64,000 nt of DNA from assembly GCA_900541495.1 (NCBI GenBank), contig UQKC01000001.1:62001-126000 (forward strand), written 5' to 3'. Within the stretch, counting starts at the first letter, position 1. Each line of letters begins with the position of its first letter. Positions 8,315 through 15,277 of this stretch are shown here, piece by piece. The notes under the pieces were generated by a model. That model saw only the letters and a program-made list of their open reading frames with translations, ran no database searches and was not told the DNA's origin. This stretch comes from an uncultured Ruminococcus sp. GTDB taxonomy: Bacteria > Bacillota > Clostridia > Oscillospirales > Ruminococcaceae. The position numbers and the translations under genes are program-made.

Positions 8315-8418
8315 ACTACATCATACTACATAAAAATACACTTGTCAATTTGTTAAAATTGTCAATTGTAATTTATTGTAGTTTGTGGTAAGCTTTAAAT
8401 GTAGTTTAAAACACTACA
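8315..8418. promoter_or_regulatory. Divergent operator/promoter region with five ACTACA/TGTAGT boxes
   Basis: Minus-strand promoter for the repressor: TTGACA (complement of 8343-8348), 17-bp spacer, TATGAT (complement of 8320-8325). Boxes ACTACA at 8315, 8325 and 8413, and TGTAGT at 8377 and 8400. A direct repeat TTGTCAATT lies at 8342 and 8359. The plus-strand promoter for the structural genes is less clear. Boxes overlap the repressor -10, consistent with autoregulation. Confidence 0.7.
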
Positions 8419-8457
8419 CTGTAAAATTTTTATTAACAAAGGAAGAGGTTTTATATT

Positions 8458-8859
8458 ATGGCTGATTTTTTTCTTGGAGTAAAAGAAAAGGCGGGAATAA
8501 TCCCGAATACTAACCCCGAAAAGGGATATCACTATTTTATTCTGAATATCGCTCTTGAAGAAATGTTGGAAGATACTAACGATGTTTCATCTTGCGGCTA
8601 TGATATTCTCGGTCTTGAACGTAGCGGCTTTGATTCAGAGGGCGGCGCAAGCTATAAGGACGGCAGAAAGATTAATGCGGAAGATATGGAGAAAATCTTC
8701 GGCTTTCCTGTTGACCACTCGGAAGTTTTAAACCCTTATGTTTTTAAGCCTTGCCGTGTTGTTTTTAACCGCAAAGGCAAGATTTCTAAAATTGAGTTTT
8801 CGCCCGAAGTCCTTGAAGAAATAAAAAAGGCTGACAAAAAGAAAGGCGGCGCAGAGTAA
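8458..8859 (+). CDS. First gene of the phage structural operon; ssDNA-binding protein candidate
   Basis: 133 residues, soluble, with a Lys-rich tail (KKADKKKGGAE) and a beta-rich stretch around YVFKPCRVVFNRKGKISKIEF. It starts at ATG with GGAAGAGG upstream. Position (between the origin/repressor region and the coat genes) and size match the ssDNA-binding protein (gpV role) of inoviruses, which coats the packaged strand and controls Rep translation. No family signature is recognised, so the function rests on position only. Its stop overlaps the next start (TAATG). Confidence 0.75.
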   Translation: MADFFLGVKEKAGIIPNTNPEKGYHYFILNIALEEMLEDTNDVSSCGYDILGLERSGFDSEGGASYKDGRKINAEDMEKIFGFPVDHSEVLNPYVFKPCRVVFNRKGKISKIEFSPEVLEEIKKADKKKGGAE

Positions 8860-9032
8860 TGCATCTTGAACTTTGGCAGATAATTTGTTATTCGGTCGGC
8901 GGCGTTCTCTTCGTGGTGTTTGAAATTCTTACGATTTTGAAGAACCGCAAAGCAAAGAAAGCAAAGAAAGCCGCAAAAAGCTTTTACATAGACCCGAACC
9001 CCGAAGAGGAAAAGAGGGGCGGCAGTGAATGA
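8859..9032 (+). CDS. 57-residue single-pass membrane protein
   Basis: The ATG overlaps the previous stop by one base. The protein reads MHLELWQIICYSVGGVLFVV then FEILTIL, one hydrophobic segment (res ~6-27), followed by a very basic stretch (KNRKAKKAKKAAK) and an acidic tail. The hydrophobic-then-basic design resembles small inovirus virion or assembly proteins (gpVII/gpIX/gpXI-like), but no family is recognised. Confidence 0.65.
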   Translation: MHLELWQIICYSVGGVLFVVFEILTILKNRKAKKAKKAAKSFYIDPNPEEEKRGGSE

Positions 9033-9273
9033 CATTACTCTTTACGATGAAAACGGCTTACCCGTAACTCTCGACCTTTCGGAACTTTCCGAAAACCAAA
9101 AAACAATAATATCGCAGAATGAAACACTTATTCAGCAGAATAAGGAAATGCTTCAAAAAGCTGACGCGCAAATAGAAATAGAAAACACGCTCGTTAATTT
9201 CTGCGGTTTCACATTTATCATCTTGGCGGCAATTTTTGTTTACCGTCTTGTTAATTCGGTACTTTCGTTCTAA
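9025..9273 (+). CDS. 82-residue protein with coiled coil and C-terminal membrane anchor
   Basis: Starts at GTG inside the end of the previous gene (8-bp overlap), with GAGGGGCGG upstream. Residues ~18-50 are a polar heptad-like region rich in Gln and Glu (SENQKTIISQNETLIQQNKE); residues ~57-80 form a transmembrane segment (FTFIILAAIFVYRLVNSVLSF). Probable minor virion or assembly protein, translationally coupled to its neighbour. Confidence 0.7.
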   Translation: MNDITLYDENGLPVTLDLSELSENQKTIISQNETLIQQNKEMLQKADAQIEIENTLVNFCGFTFIILAAIFVYRLVNSVLSF

Positions 9274-9327
9274 TGAACGTGTACATATTATTTCATTTTA
9301 TTTTATTTTTTGAAAGGTGGTTTTTTT

Positions 9328-9513
9328 ATGAACCTTTTTACTGCTCTTGCGGACGTTGTTGCCGCTCCTGCTATTGATCTTTCGGGCGTTGACTTCTCGG
9401 GACTTGTTTCCGCTATTACGTCAATGGTTCCGCAGGTTCTTCCCGTGGCTGTTACAGTCTGCGGCATTCGTAAGGCAATTAGCTTTATGATGTCCACAAT
9501 TCGCGGCTGTTAA
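9328..9513 (+). CDS. Phage major coat protein (pVIII-like)
   Basis: 61 residues from the ATG that follows GAAAGGTGG and a T-run. The layout fits a filamentous major coat protein: a short N-terminal stretch with a possible cleavage site (ADVVAAPA), an amphipathic middle (IDLSGVDFSGLVSAITSM), a hydrophobic core (VPQVLPVAVTVCGI) and a basic C-terminus (RK...R) that would face the DNA. It is followed at once by an intrinsic terminator, as after gene VIII of Ff phages, which would make it the most abundant transcript. There is no classical long signal peptide. Confidence 0.8.
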   Translation: MNLFTALADVVAAPAIDLSGVDFSGLVSAITSMVPQVLPVAVTVCGIRKAISFMMSTIRGC

Positions 9514-9538
9514 CAGACAGCCATAAAAACCACGAAAG

Positions 9539-9573
9539 AGAGAGCAAGTATTTTATATATTTGCTCTCTTTTT
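9539..9573 (+). terminator. Terminator after the major coat gene
   Basis: Stem AGAGAGCAA/TTGCTCTCT (9539-9547, 9561-9569) followed by a T-run. It lies between the major coat and adsorption genes, the same place where Ff phages have their central terminator; downstream genes would depend on read-through or a separate promoter. Confidence 0.85.
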
Positions 9574-9595
9574 CTATCTTTGAGAGGGTGAAAAA

Positions 9596-11038
9596 ATGAT
9601 AAATAAATTAATTGCTGTTTTACTTGCGTTGTCTATTGCGTTTTCTTGTTTGTTCGTTCCGTCCTTTGCATTGCCTTCTAATCTTCCCGATGATTTTTCA
9701 AGGTTTGTAACTGATATATGGAATTTATCTGAACAGTATGATAAAGGTGAAATTTCTAAAACTGAATATATTTCTTCTTTCGGTAATTCTATGCTTCGCT
9801 TCGGTATAAATTACGGCTCAGATGTAACATCTTTTAAAGATGTTTTAAAGGTTTTTGAGTTCTGCGGTGTTTCTGTTCCCGATGATTGGAAAGAATGGTA
9901 CTATGAAAATAAAATGGGCGGTGGCGGTGGTGGCGGTAATCGTGATGATAGCGTTTTAAATGGTTACGGTGCTATTTTAAAGATATATAATTCTAAAGGT
10001 GTTTTAAACACTGTCTATTATGGTGATTATGGCATTTTTAGAAATATAAAAGAAACTCAATTTGATGTTTTTTTGAAATATACTCATATTGCTAAATATG
10101 ATTATAATTCGGGAGATTTGCTTTCTGAGAATGATGTTGATAGTTCTATTGCGTATACTCATTATATTCCAAGTTTTAATGGTTTACGTCAGTATTTAGG
10201 AGATTGGCGTAATTCTGACGGCTCTTCTAATGACGATTTTGTTACTGAATTTCCTGAAAAAGTTCCTCCTTCGTATGATGATGATTCTGTATCTGATGAT
10301 GATTTAATCGACTTTTTAAAAGATTTGCTTGAAAAACTTCAAATGCAATTTCCCGATTTATCAACCATAGAGGGTCTTTTAAGAGCTATTTTAGCGAAGT
10401 GTAACGACATTGAAAACCGAATAGGCGAGGGCGGCAACGGTTTGACCGCTGCAGAATTACAGCCGCTTTTAGATCAAGCTGTTTTGGCTTTGACTTTGCA
10501 GAATAAAACAAATAACGATGCTGTTTTAAAGTCGAATGATGATCTTTTAAAGGAACTTATCAATATAAGGAATATTCTTCAGGGCTTTGATTCTGATGAG
10601 GAAGTTCCACCCGAAGAAGCCAATAGTATTTTGCAAGGTCTTATCAGTGGTTTAACAAGCGGTCTTACTCGTTTGCTTGGTTTTGGTTTTGGTGATGATG
10701 AGGTTTCCGAAATTATTGAGGTATGTATTAATGCCGGAACTCTCGGGACGAAATTAATGTCCGGTATTGTTGATGTAATTGCATTTATGGGCGCTCTTGT
10801 TCCTTTCAGCATTATTAAAACGCTTATTGAAACTACTTTTAATATTATGTTTAATAAAAATGCTCCTGCTGATTTGACATTTACGCTCAACAATGCAAGT
10901 TATACATTTTTGTCTGCTTCGTTTTTAAATATTCCTATTGTTTCAGGTTCTTTGGCTATCGTTAAAGGTCTTGTGTCTGTTATGATAATATATATTTGGT
11001 TAAAATGGGCTCGTAAGTTCTTTGTTAATTTGATGTAA
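9596..11038 (+). CDS. Minor coat / adsorption protein (pIII-like)
   Basis: 480 residues. A Sec signal peptide is evident (MINKLIAVLLALSIAFSCLF, likely cut after VPSFA at res ~25). The N-terminal half is polar and Tyr/Asp-rich, with a Gly7 linker at res 108-114. The middle (res ~230-330) is acidic and helical. The C-terminal ~120 residues hold two or three hydrophobic segments ending in a basic WLKWARKFFVNLM tail, so the mature protein would sit in the membrane before assembly. Size, signal, glycine linker, membrane anchor and position between coat and Zot genes fit the receptor-binding adsorption protein. The N-terminal domain should set host range. Confidence 0.8.
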   Translation: MINKLIAVLLALSIAFSCLFVPSFALPSNLPDDFSRFVTDIWNLSEQYDKGEISKTEYISSFGNSMLRFGINYGSDVTSFKDVLKVFEFCGVSVPDDWKEWYYENKMGGGGGGGNRDDSVLNGYGAILKIYNSKGVLNTVYYGDYGIFRNIKETQFDVFLKYTHIAKYDYNSGDLLSENDVDSSIAYTHYIPSFNGLRQYLGDWRNSDGSSNDDFVTEFPEKVPPSYDDDSVSDDDLIDFLKDLLEKLQMQFPDLSTIEGLLRAILAKCNDIENRIGEGGNGLTAAELQPLLDQAVLALTLQNKTNNDAVLKSNDDLLKELINIRNILQGFDSDEEVPPEEANSILQGLISGLTSGLTRLLGFGFGDDEVSEIIEVCINAGTLGTKLMSGIVDVIAFMGALVPFSIIKTLIETTFNIMFNKNAPADLTFTLNNASYTFLSASFLNIPIVSGSLAIVKGLVSVMIIYIWLKWARKFFVNLM

Positions 11039-11062
11039 GTGATTTAAGTGAGGTGTTTTATT

Positions 11063-11320
11063 GTGTCTGCTCCTACGATGTTTTTATCGTTGCTATTGGT
11101 TAAAATTGTAACGGTTATTCTTAAACTTTTGCCAACTCCCGACTTTAGTCAAATTAATGGCTTTTTGTCTGTTACTTCGCACGTTGCAAATATATTCGCT
11201 TGGTCGCAACAGTTTATTCCCGTTGGTCTTATTATGACGCTTTTTTCTTTAACTATTCTTTGTTATTCGGGTAAATTCCTTTGGAAGCTTGTTAATGTTC
11301 TTATTAAATTCTTTAAGTAA
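11063..11320 (+). CDS. pVI-like phage membrane protein
   Basis: 85 residues from GTG at 11063, chosen because AAGTGAGGTG lies 7-8 nt upstream; an earlier in-frame GTG has no such site. Two to three hydrophobic segments (FLSLLLVKIVTVILKLL, IPVGLIMTLFSLTILCY, LWKLVNVLIKFF). Placed directly after the adsorption gene, as gene VI is in Ff, where it caps the virion end together with pIII. Family membership is inferred from position and topology. Confidence 0.7.
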   Translation: MSAPTMFLSLLLVKIVTVILKLLPTPDFSQINGFLSVTSHVANIFAWSQQFIPVGLIMTLFSLTILCYSGKFLWKLVNVLIKFFK

Positions 11321-11337
11321 AAAAGGTGGTTTTTATT

Positions 11338-11583
11338 ATGGCTGATTTTTTTGTTGAATTTATTCCGTTCCTTGTACCCTCTTTTCTTTTAGGTATGATT
11401 TTAAGGTTAATTGTTTCTAAATTGATTTCGCCTGAACGTTTGATTGATAATGAAAAAGGTAAAGATTATGTAGAAATTTCGTCTGAACCCGTTGAACCTG
11501 TTACTTTAGATAATGCGGAAGGTTTATATAATCCTCCGCAGATTGGTTTTAAAGTTGAACCTGTTGACGATAATGATTATTAA
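11338..11583 (+). CDS. 81-residue phage protein, N-terminal membrane segment and acidic tail
   Basis: Start ATG after AAAGGTGG. The hydrophobic residues ~5-30 (FVEFIPFLVPSFLLGMILRLIV) are followed by a long acidic cytoplasmic or exposed tail rich in Glu/Asp/Pro. The first codons (MADFF) and their upstream bases closely repeat those of the gene at 8458. Function unknown; virion or assembly accessory. Confidence 0.65.
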   Translation: MADFFVEFIPFLVPSFLLGMILRLIVSKLISPERLIDNEKGKDYVEISSEPVEPVTLDNAEGLYNPPQIGFKVEPVDDNDY

Positions 11584-11598
11584 GGAGTGTTTTTTATT

Positions 11599-11943
11599 AT
11601 GGCTGATAAATTAAAATATTGCGTTCTTCTTGGTCTTTCTGTTTCTTTTTTGTTCTTTATTCTTCTTTTTTGTATTCCTTATAAATCCGATAAATTTGTT
11701 ATTGTAGGTGAGATTTACGGGTATGATGATGTAGAATATTCCACTTTATATAAATTTGTTCGCCGTCATTATGTTTATATTTTCGATGGTGAAAAGTCTT
11801 ATACTGTTATAAACGATAGGTTATATTTTTCTTCTGAAAAAGGTGATACAGTTTCTTTAACTTATTCTGTTGGTTGGAATTGTTTTGGCTGTCTTATAAA
11901 AAAAGATTTGGTTTCATTTGAAATTATTGAAAGTGAGGTTTGA
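11599..11943 (+). CDS. 114-residue phage protein with one membrane segment and a beta-rich domain
   Basis: Start ATG after AAGGAGTG. Residues ~8-27 form a transmembrane helix (VLLGLSVSFLFFILLFCI); the rest is beta-like (VGEIYGYDDVEYSTLYKFV, VYIFDGEKSYTVIND). It ends by overlapping the region upstream of the Zot-like gene, suggesting translational coupling. The beta domain may be exposed outside the cell. No family recognised. Confidence 0.65.
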   Translation: MADKLKYCVLLGLSVSFLFFILLFCIPYKSDKFVIVGEIYGYDDVEYSTLYKFVRRHYVYIFDGEKSYTVINDRLYFSSEKGDTVSLTYSVGWNCFGCLIKKDLVSFEIIESEV

Positions 11944-11945
11944 TT

Positions 11946-12809
11946 ATGGGAAATGTAATGACATCAATATTTAAAATGTTCGGTGACCTTTTAGCAAAGG
12001 CTTGTGTTATCCTTGCCGCTGTTCTTATTCCGATTGTTTTAGTCGGCTTCGGTCTTTTCCTTTATTACTACATTTTTAAGGGAATGCGTCCGAAGAAACG
12101 CATTAAAGAACCTACATACGTTCGTCCGAACTTCTTTAAGCGACTTTTTTGGGATTTTCCGAAAAGATTTGTTTTGGATTGCTTAAAAAAAGACCGTGAC
12201 CGATACACTGACACGGGAATTATCATCTTCGAGGGGGAGCAGGGGAGCGGAAAAACCCTTTCTGCTGTCGAATACATCTACACACAGCTACAGAAATACC
12301 CTTTAGCAACGTTCTCCTCAAACATTAATGTAAGGGGTCAAGTGGAAACTTTAGAGGGTATAGATAGCGTTCTGAATAGCTCTAACGGCATTTACGGTCA
12401 AATAAATTTGCTTGACGAAATACAAAACTGGTTCAACAGTAACGAAAGTAAAAATGTTCCGATTGAATTCGTTGGGGAAATTTGCCAACAGCGTAAACAG
12501 AGTAAATGTATTATCGGAACAACGCAGAGATTTAACAGAATGTCTAAACAGTTGCGGCAGGAATGTACAATGCTTTGCAAGCCTATTACAATATTAGGCT
12601 GTCTTACTATAGTTCGGTGCTACAAACCGAACGTTGACGCTGACGGCGTTGTTAAAAAGGCTCGTCACTTAAAAACATATTTCTTCGTTCATTCCGATGA
12701 ATTGCGAGAAGCTTATGACACATACGAAAAAGTAAAGAGGTTGAATCTTAAAGGCTTTAAGCCTCTCTCGGAGCGGTTAGGCAATGAAAAAAACGCCGAT
12801 GCGAGCTAA
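11946..12809 (+). CDS. Zot/pI-type filamentous phage assembly ATPase
   Basis: 287 residues from the ATG preceded by GTGAGG. A single N-terminal transmembrane segment (res ~18-43) and a basic stop (KGMRPKKRIK) come before the P-loop ATPase domain: Walker A GEQGSGKT (97-104), Walker B INLLDEIQ (153-160), and a TTQRFNRMSKQLRQ sensor-like segment. Zot/pI proteins power extrusion of the virion through the membrane. In Gram-negative inoviruses the membrane helix usually follows the ATPase; here it precedes it, which could suit a cell without an outer membrane. No C-terminal secreted domain is seen. Hallmark gene for calling the prophage. Confidence 0.9.
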   Translation: MGNVMTSIFKMFGDLLAKACVILAAVLIPIVLVGFGLFLYYYIFKGMRPKKRIKEPTYVRPNFFKRLFWDFPKRFVLDCLKKDRDRYTDTGIIIFEGEQGSGKTLSAVEYIYTQLQKYPLATFSSNINVRGQVETLEGIDSVLNSSNGIYGQINLLDEIQNWFNSNESKNVPIEFVGEICQQRKQSKCIIGTTQRFNRMSKQLRQECTMLCKPITILGCLTIVRCYKPNVDADGVVKKARHLKTYFFVHSDELREAYDTYEKVKRLNLKGFKPLSERLGNEKNADAS

Positions 12810-12812
12810 CCG

Positions 12813-12857
12813 ACCGCCAGCCGCCCAACGGGCGGCGGCGGCGGTTCGCCGCTCGGC
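12813..12857. other. Very GC-rich hairpin between assembly and replication genes
   Basis: Stem GCCGCCC-AAC-GGGCGGC (12820-12836) extends through ACCGCC (12813-12818) and GGCGGT (12840-12845), followed by further GGCGGTTCGCCG pairing. GC content is far above the surrounding AT-rich phage. It lacks a U-tract, so it is a weak terminator. It might be a nicking-site hairpin, a packaging signal or an mRNA processing or translation-control stem for rep. Confidence 0.6.
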
Positions 12858-12913
12858 TCTTACTTGATATTAGCCACAAATCGTCATCAAAAATGTAATA
12901 AGGTGGAAATTCA

Positions 12914-13903
12914 ATGGAAAAATCTCCACAAATTCCAACTACAAAAGAACGGTACAATACAAAAATAAAATGCTACAAGGACGGAAGTTATACCGCCATT
13001 TATACAAATACTGGCGTATTCTTGCCGAAGAATGAAATAATCATATCCGAGGAAGAAGAAGCGCGAAAAGGTCAAGCGGCTTTAGGTCGTATGTTATCCG
13101 AGCAGAAAAAGGAAAAAGCGGAACGTATCTATCAAGAATATAAAAATTCTGATAGTGAGATTGCTCGGCAATATGTTGAGGGTTACGAGCGACAACAGGA
13201 ACTTAATGCCGAACGTTGTCGTTCCGACAGTATGAAGCGTGCTATTGATAAAGTGTACGATATTTCTTTTCAAAATGACTGGAATTATTTCATAACCTGC
13301 ACTCTTAAGCCTAACGAGGATTTTGACCGTAATAATCCTAAGGAAGTTTATGATAAAATTAAAAACTGGCTTTCTAATAATGTTTCCCGAAAAGGTTTGA
13401 AATACCTCATAATTCCCGAGTATCATCCCGAGAAAGTTGAGGGCATACATATACACGGTCTTGTTAATGATGTCCTGCCGCGTGTCGATAGTGGGCGCAA
13501 CCTCTTTCAGGGTAAAGCTTGGCGGCGTGAAGATTTGATTAAAAAAGGCTTTTACAAAGATAGTCTGAAAATAATCTACAATCTGCCTACTTGGAAATAC
13601 GGCTTTACAACGGCTATTCCTGTTACTGGTGCGCCTGCTCGTCTTGCTTGCTATATTACAAAGTACATCACAAAGGACAATAAAAAGATTTTCGGAAAGT
13701 TCTATCTTTCTTCCCGAAACTGCCGCCGTGATGTTGATACAATTTTTTGCAATTCTGATAAATTTGATGAATTGCATTTTGAACCGATTAAAAAATACGG
13801 GTTGCAGATGAAATATGAATCTGATTTCAAGCTTTCTGAAAATTCGGATATAAACCCGACAGAGGGTATTTTAAAATATCTTTCGGAAAGGGGGGCGTTA
13901 TGA
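12914..13903 (+). CDS. HUH rolling-circle replication initiator (Rep)
   Basis: 329 residues, ATG after AAGGTGG. The three Rep motifs are in order: motif 1 FITCTL (126-131), motif 2 with the metal-binding HUH as HIH (179-181, in GIHIHGL), and motif 3 YITKY (Tyr 247 and Tyr 251) carrying two tyrosines for nicking and joining. A long helical N-terminal region (res 45-115) precedes the nuclease domain. It would nick the double-stranded replicative form to start rolling-circle synthesis. It lies after the assembly gene in the prophage, but in the circular genome it is upstream of the origin-like repeats. The ATG of the next gene overlaps its stop. Confidence 0.92.
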   Translation: MEKSPQIPTTKERYNTKIKCYKDGSYTAIYTNTGVFLPKNEIIISEEEEARKGQAALGRMLSEQKKEKAERIYQEYKNSDSEIARQYVEGYERQQELNAERCRSDSMKRAIDKVYDISFQNDWNYFITCTLKPNEDFDRNNPKEVYDKIKNWLSNNVSRKGLKYLIIPEYHPEKVEGIHIHGLVNDVLPRVDSGRNLFQGKAWRREDLIKKGFYKDSLKIIYNLPTWKYGFTTAIPVTGAPARLACYITKYITKDNKKIFGKFYLSSRNCRRDVDTIFCNSDKFDELHFEPIKKYGLQMKYESDFKLSENSDINPTEGILKYLSERGAL

Positions 13904-13980
13904 TGTTATTATTTTTGCTTTCCGTTTTTATCGGTTATATTATCGGCTTTGCCGTTTACAGTTATATAAAAACTAAGTGA
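13900..13980 (+). CDS. 26-residue single-pass membrane peptide
   Basis: ATGA overlap with the rep stop and an excellent ribosome site (GGAAAGGGGGG). The peptide is MMLLFLLSVFIGYIIGFAVY followed by SYIKTK: one helix and a basic end. This is the size and design of gpVII/gpIX-type minor proteins. Too short for routine ORF calling. Confidence 0.6.
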   Translation: MMLLFLLSVFIGYIIGFAVYSYIKTK

Positions 13981-13989
13981 GGTGGTTTT

Positions 13990-14232
13990 ATGCGCTGTCC
14001 CGATTTTGTGTGTACATATCAATGTCAGCCGTCCGAATATAACGGACCGTTTATTTCTGATATCATACATAAAAAAATCTGTAAAATCCAACATTCAAAG
14101 GATAAAGAGGATTGCAGTTATTTCTTTTGTAAATACAAATATTCTGATTTTTCCTGCAATGTTCAAGGGAAGTTGTCTTGTTCTTGCTGTGTAAAGCTTT
14201 TTTCTTGTCCTACTAAATATAAAAACAGGTGA
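13990..14232 (+). CDS. Cysteine-rich 80-residue phage protein
   Basis: ATG after GAGGTGG. Eleven cysteines in 80 residues (CPDFVCTYQC, KKIC, DCSYFFC, FSCNVQ, SCSCCVK, FSCP) suggest metal binding or a disulfide-rich fold. There is no signal peptide or membrane segment, so zinc binding in the cytoplasm is more likely. An overlapping ORF in another frame lacks a ribosome site. No family recognised. Confidence 0.65.
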   Translation: MRCPDFVCTYQCQPSEYNGPFISDIIHKKICKIQHSKDKEDCSYFFCKYKYSDFSCNVQGKLSCSCCVKLFSCPTKYKNR

Positions 14233-14236
14233 TTTT

Positions 14237-14545
14237 ATGGTAACTCAAAAAGAAATTTTTTTCCAATATCTTTTGAATGAGCGTGATAGGCTTGAAAACG
14301 ATGTTGACAACTTGCGGCAGACTTTACGTTATAGAAATATTGATGCTGTGGATTGTTTGGAACTTACTTTAGCTATGGAGCGGCTTAATTGTTTCAATGA
14401 TTTTATTGCTCACGCTGTCGCTATTTTTAAGCTGTCTTGCCCTGCTGATACTCGGGTTAATATGGTTAATATCGACTATACAGCCTATAGGCGAGCCGCT
14501 GAACGCTTGCGAAGTGATGTTAGTAAAAAAGGAAAGGGGGAATAG
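14237..14545 (+). CDS. 102-residue helical phage protein, unknown function
   Basis: ATG after AACAGGTG. Predicted to be almost entirely helical: a long N-terminal helix with coiled-coil character (LLNERDRLENDVDNLRQTLR), then further helices and a basic tail (RLRSDVSKKGKGE). Lies in the tightly spaced run of small genes behind rep. Confidence 0.65.
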   Translation: MVTQKEIFFQYLLNERDRLENDVDNLRQTLRYRNIDAVDCLELTLAMERLNCFNDFIAHAVAIFKLSCPADTRVNMVNIDYTAYRRAAERLRSDVSKKGKGE

Positions 14546-14547
14546 TA

Positions 14548-14691
14548 ATGTTGTTTAAATGCCGTATTTGTGGTTCCCTTGCAGATGACGGAGATTTAAA
14601 ACACTTTGTTTGTCTGCGTTGTATTGATATCGGGCTTTTTGACGAAGTAAAACAACTTCGTTCGCATTTGATTAATAAAAAAAACAGATGA
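14548..14691 (+). CDS. 47-residue zinc-ribbon protein
   Basis: ATG after GGAAAGGGGG. Two CxxC knuckles (CRICG at res 5-9 and CLRC at 22-25) followed by a short helix and a basic end make a minimal zinc ribbon. Probably a DNA/RNA-binding or regulatory accessory. Too short for many gene callers. Confidence 0.65.
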   Translation: MLFKCRICGSLADDGDLKHFVCLRCIDIGLFDEVKQLRSHLINKKNR

Positions 14692-14706
14692 AAGAGGTAA
14701 AATAAA

Positions 14707-14913
14707 ATGATTGAATTACAAACTTTAGTTGGAGAACTCACTTTAGAAGAGTTCGCGAAGCTTTTCGGGGCTATAAGCGCAGATGCTTTCTTGATTGTGT
14801 TTGTTGCTGTTTTCGCTGTAAAATTTATTTATGGTTTGTTCGCTTTCTTTTTGGGTAAACTTGCCGACTGGGTAACGGAACGCCGAGAAAAAGGAAAGAG
14901 AGAGGTAAAATAA
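14707..14913 (+). CDS. 68-residue membrane protein
   Basis: ATG after AAAGAGG. Hydrophobic span at residues ~26-52 (ADAFLIVFVAVFAVKFIYGL) and a highly charged C-terminus (ERREKGKREVK). The N-terminus is amphipathic. Candidate virion-end or assembly protein; the next gene repeats the motif KFIYGL/KFTYNL after a hydrophobic span, suggesting a related pair. Confidence 0.6.
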   Translation: MIELQTLVGELTLEEFAKLFGAISADAFLIVFVAVFAVKFIYGLFAFFLGKLADWVTERREKGKREVK

Positions 14914-14914
14914 A

Positions 14915-15013
14915 ATGATTGGAATAATTGTAAAATGTATAGTTTGTGTTATTGTTTTTTTTGTTATGAAATTTACTTATAATCTTTATGACTTTTACAA
15001 ACGTTTCTTTTGA
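14915..15013 (+). CDS. 32-residue membrane peptide
   Basis: ATG 1 nt after the previous stop, with AGAGAGG upstream. One hydrophobic segment (IGIIVKCIVCVIVFFVM) then KFTYNLYDFYKRFF, basic-aromatic. Last gene of the plus-strand run before a terminator. Confidence 0.5.
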   Translation: MIGIIVKCIVCVIVFFVMKFTYNLYDFYKRFF

Positions 15014-15025
15014 AATCAAAAAAAA

Positions 15026-15047
15026 GCAGGACAATTAATTGTCCTGC
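15026..15047. terminator. Bidirectional terminator between convergent phage genes
   Basis: A 22-bp perfect palindrome (GCAGGACAATT and its complement), with an A-run to the left. It overlaps the 3' end of the minus-strand repressor gene and ends the rep operon. Confidence 0.85.
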
Positions 15048-15256
15048 TCTTGCTTGGTCGGCTTGGTGAGTGCCTCGCCCATATCTTGCGCTATAAGCCT
15101 ATTGATATAGCCGTTAATACTCTCGCCGTGGCTCTCTGCGTAGGCTTTGATTTGGTCTGCTTGACCTTTGTACACTCTTATTGCTAAACGGTCATAGGCT
15201 TTTTGTTGGTATTTTTGCGTTGCTTTATTCTGTGCTTCTGAATAATATGCTCCCAT
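15035..15256 (-). CDS. Second ribbon-helix-helix DNA-binding protein
   Basis: 73 residues, ATG after AAAAAGGAG. The core RLAIRVYKGQADQIKAYAE and SHGESINGYINRLIAQDM has the RHH arrangement of a basic strand (LAIRVYK), helix, turn with GES, and a second helix. It sits divergently to three ORFan genes, with perfect sigma-A promoters on both sides and three copies of an 11-bp box, so it probably represses itself and those genes. An antitoxin-like role is possible, but no toxin is recognised. Confidence 0.78.
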   Translation of the reverse strand: MGAYYSEAQNKATQKYQQKAYDRLAIRVYKGQADQIKAYAESHGESINGYINRLIAQDMGEALTKPTKQEQDN

Positions 15257-15277
15257 TGTTTCAACTCCTTTTTATAA

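Noticed and set aside
13094..13777. 227-codon minus ORF inside rep
   Set aside because: Antisense shadow of a clear HUH Rep gene.
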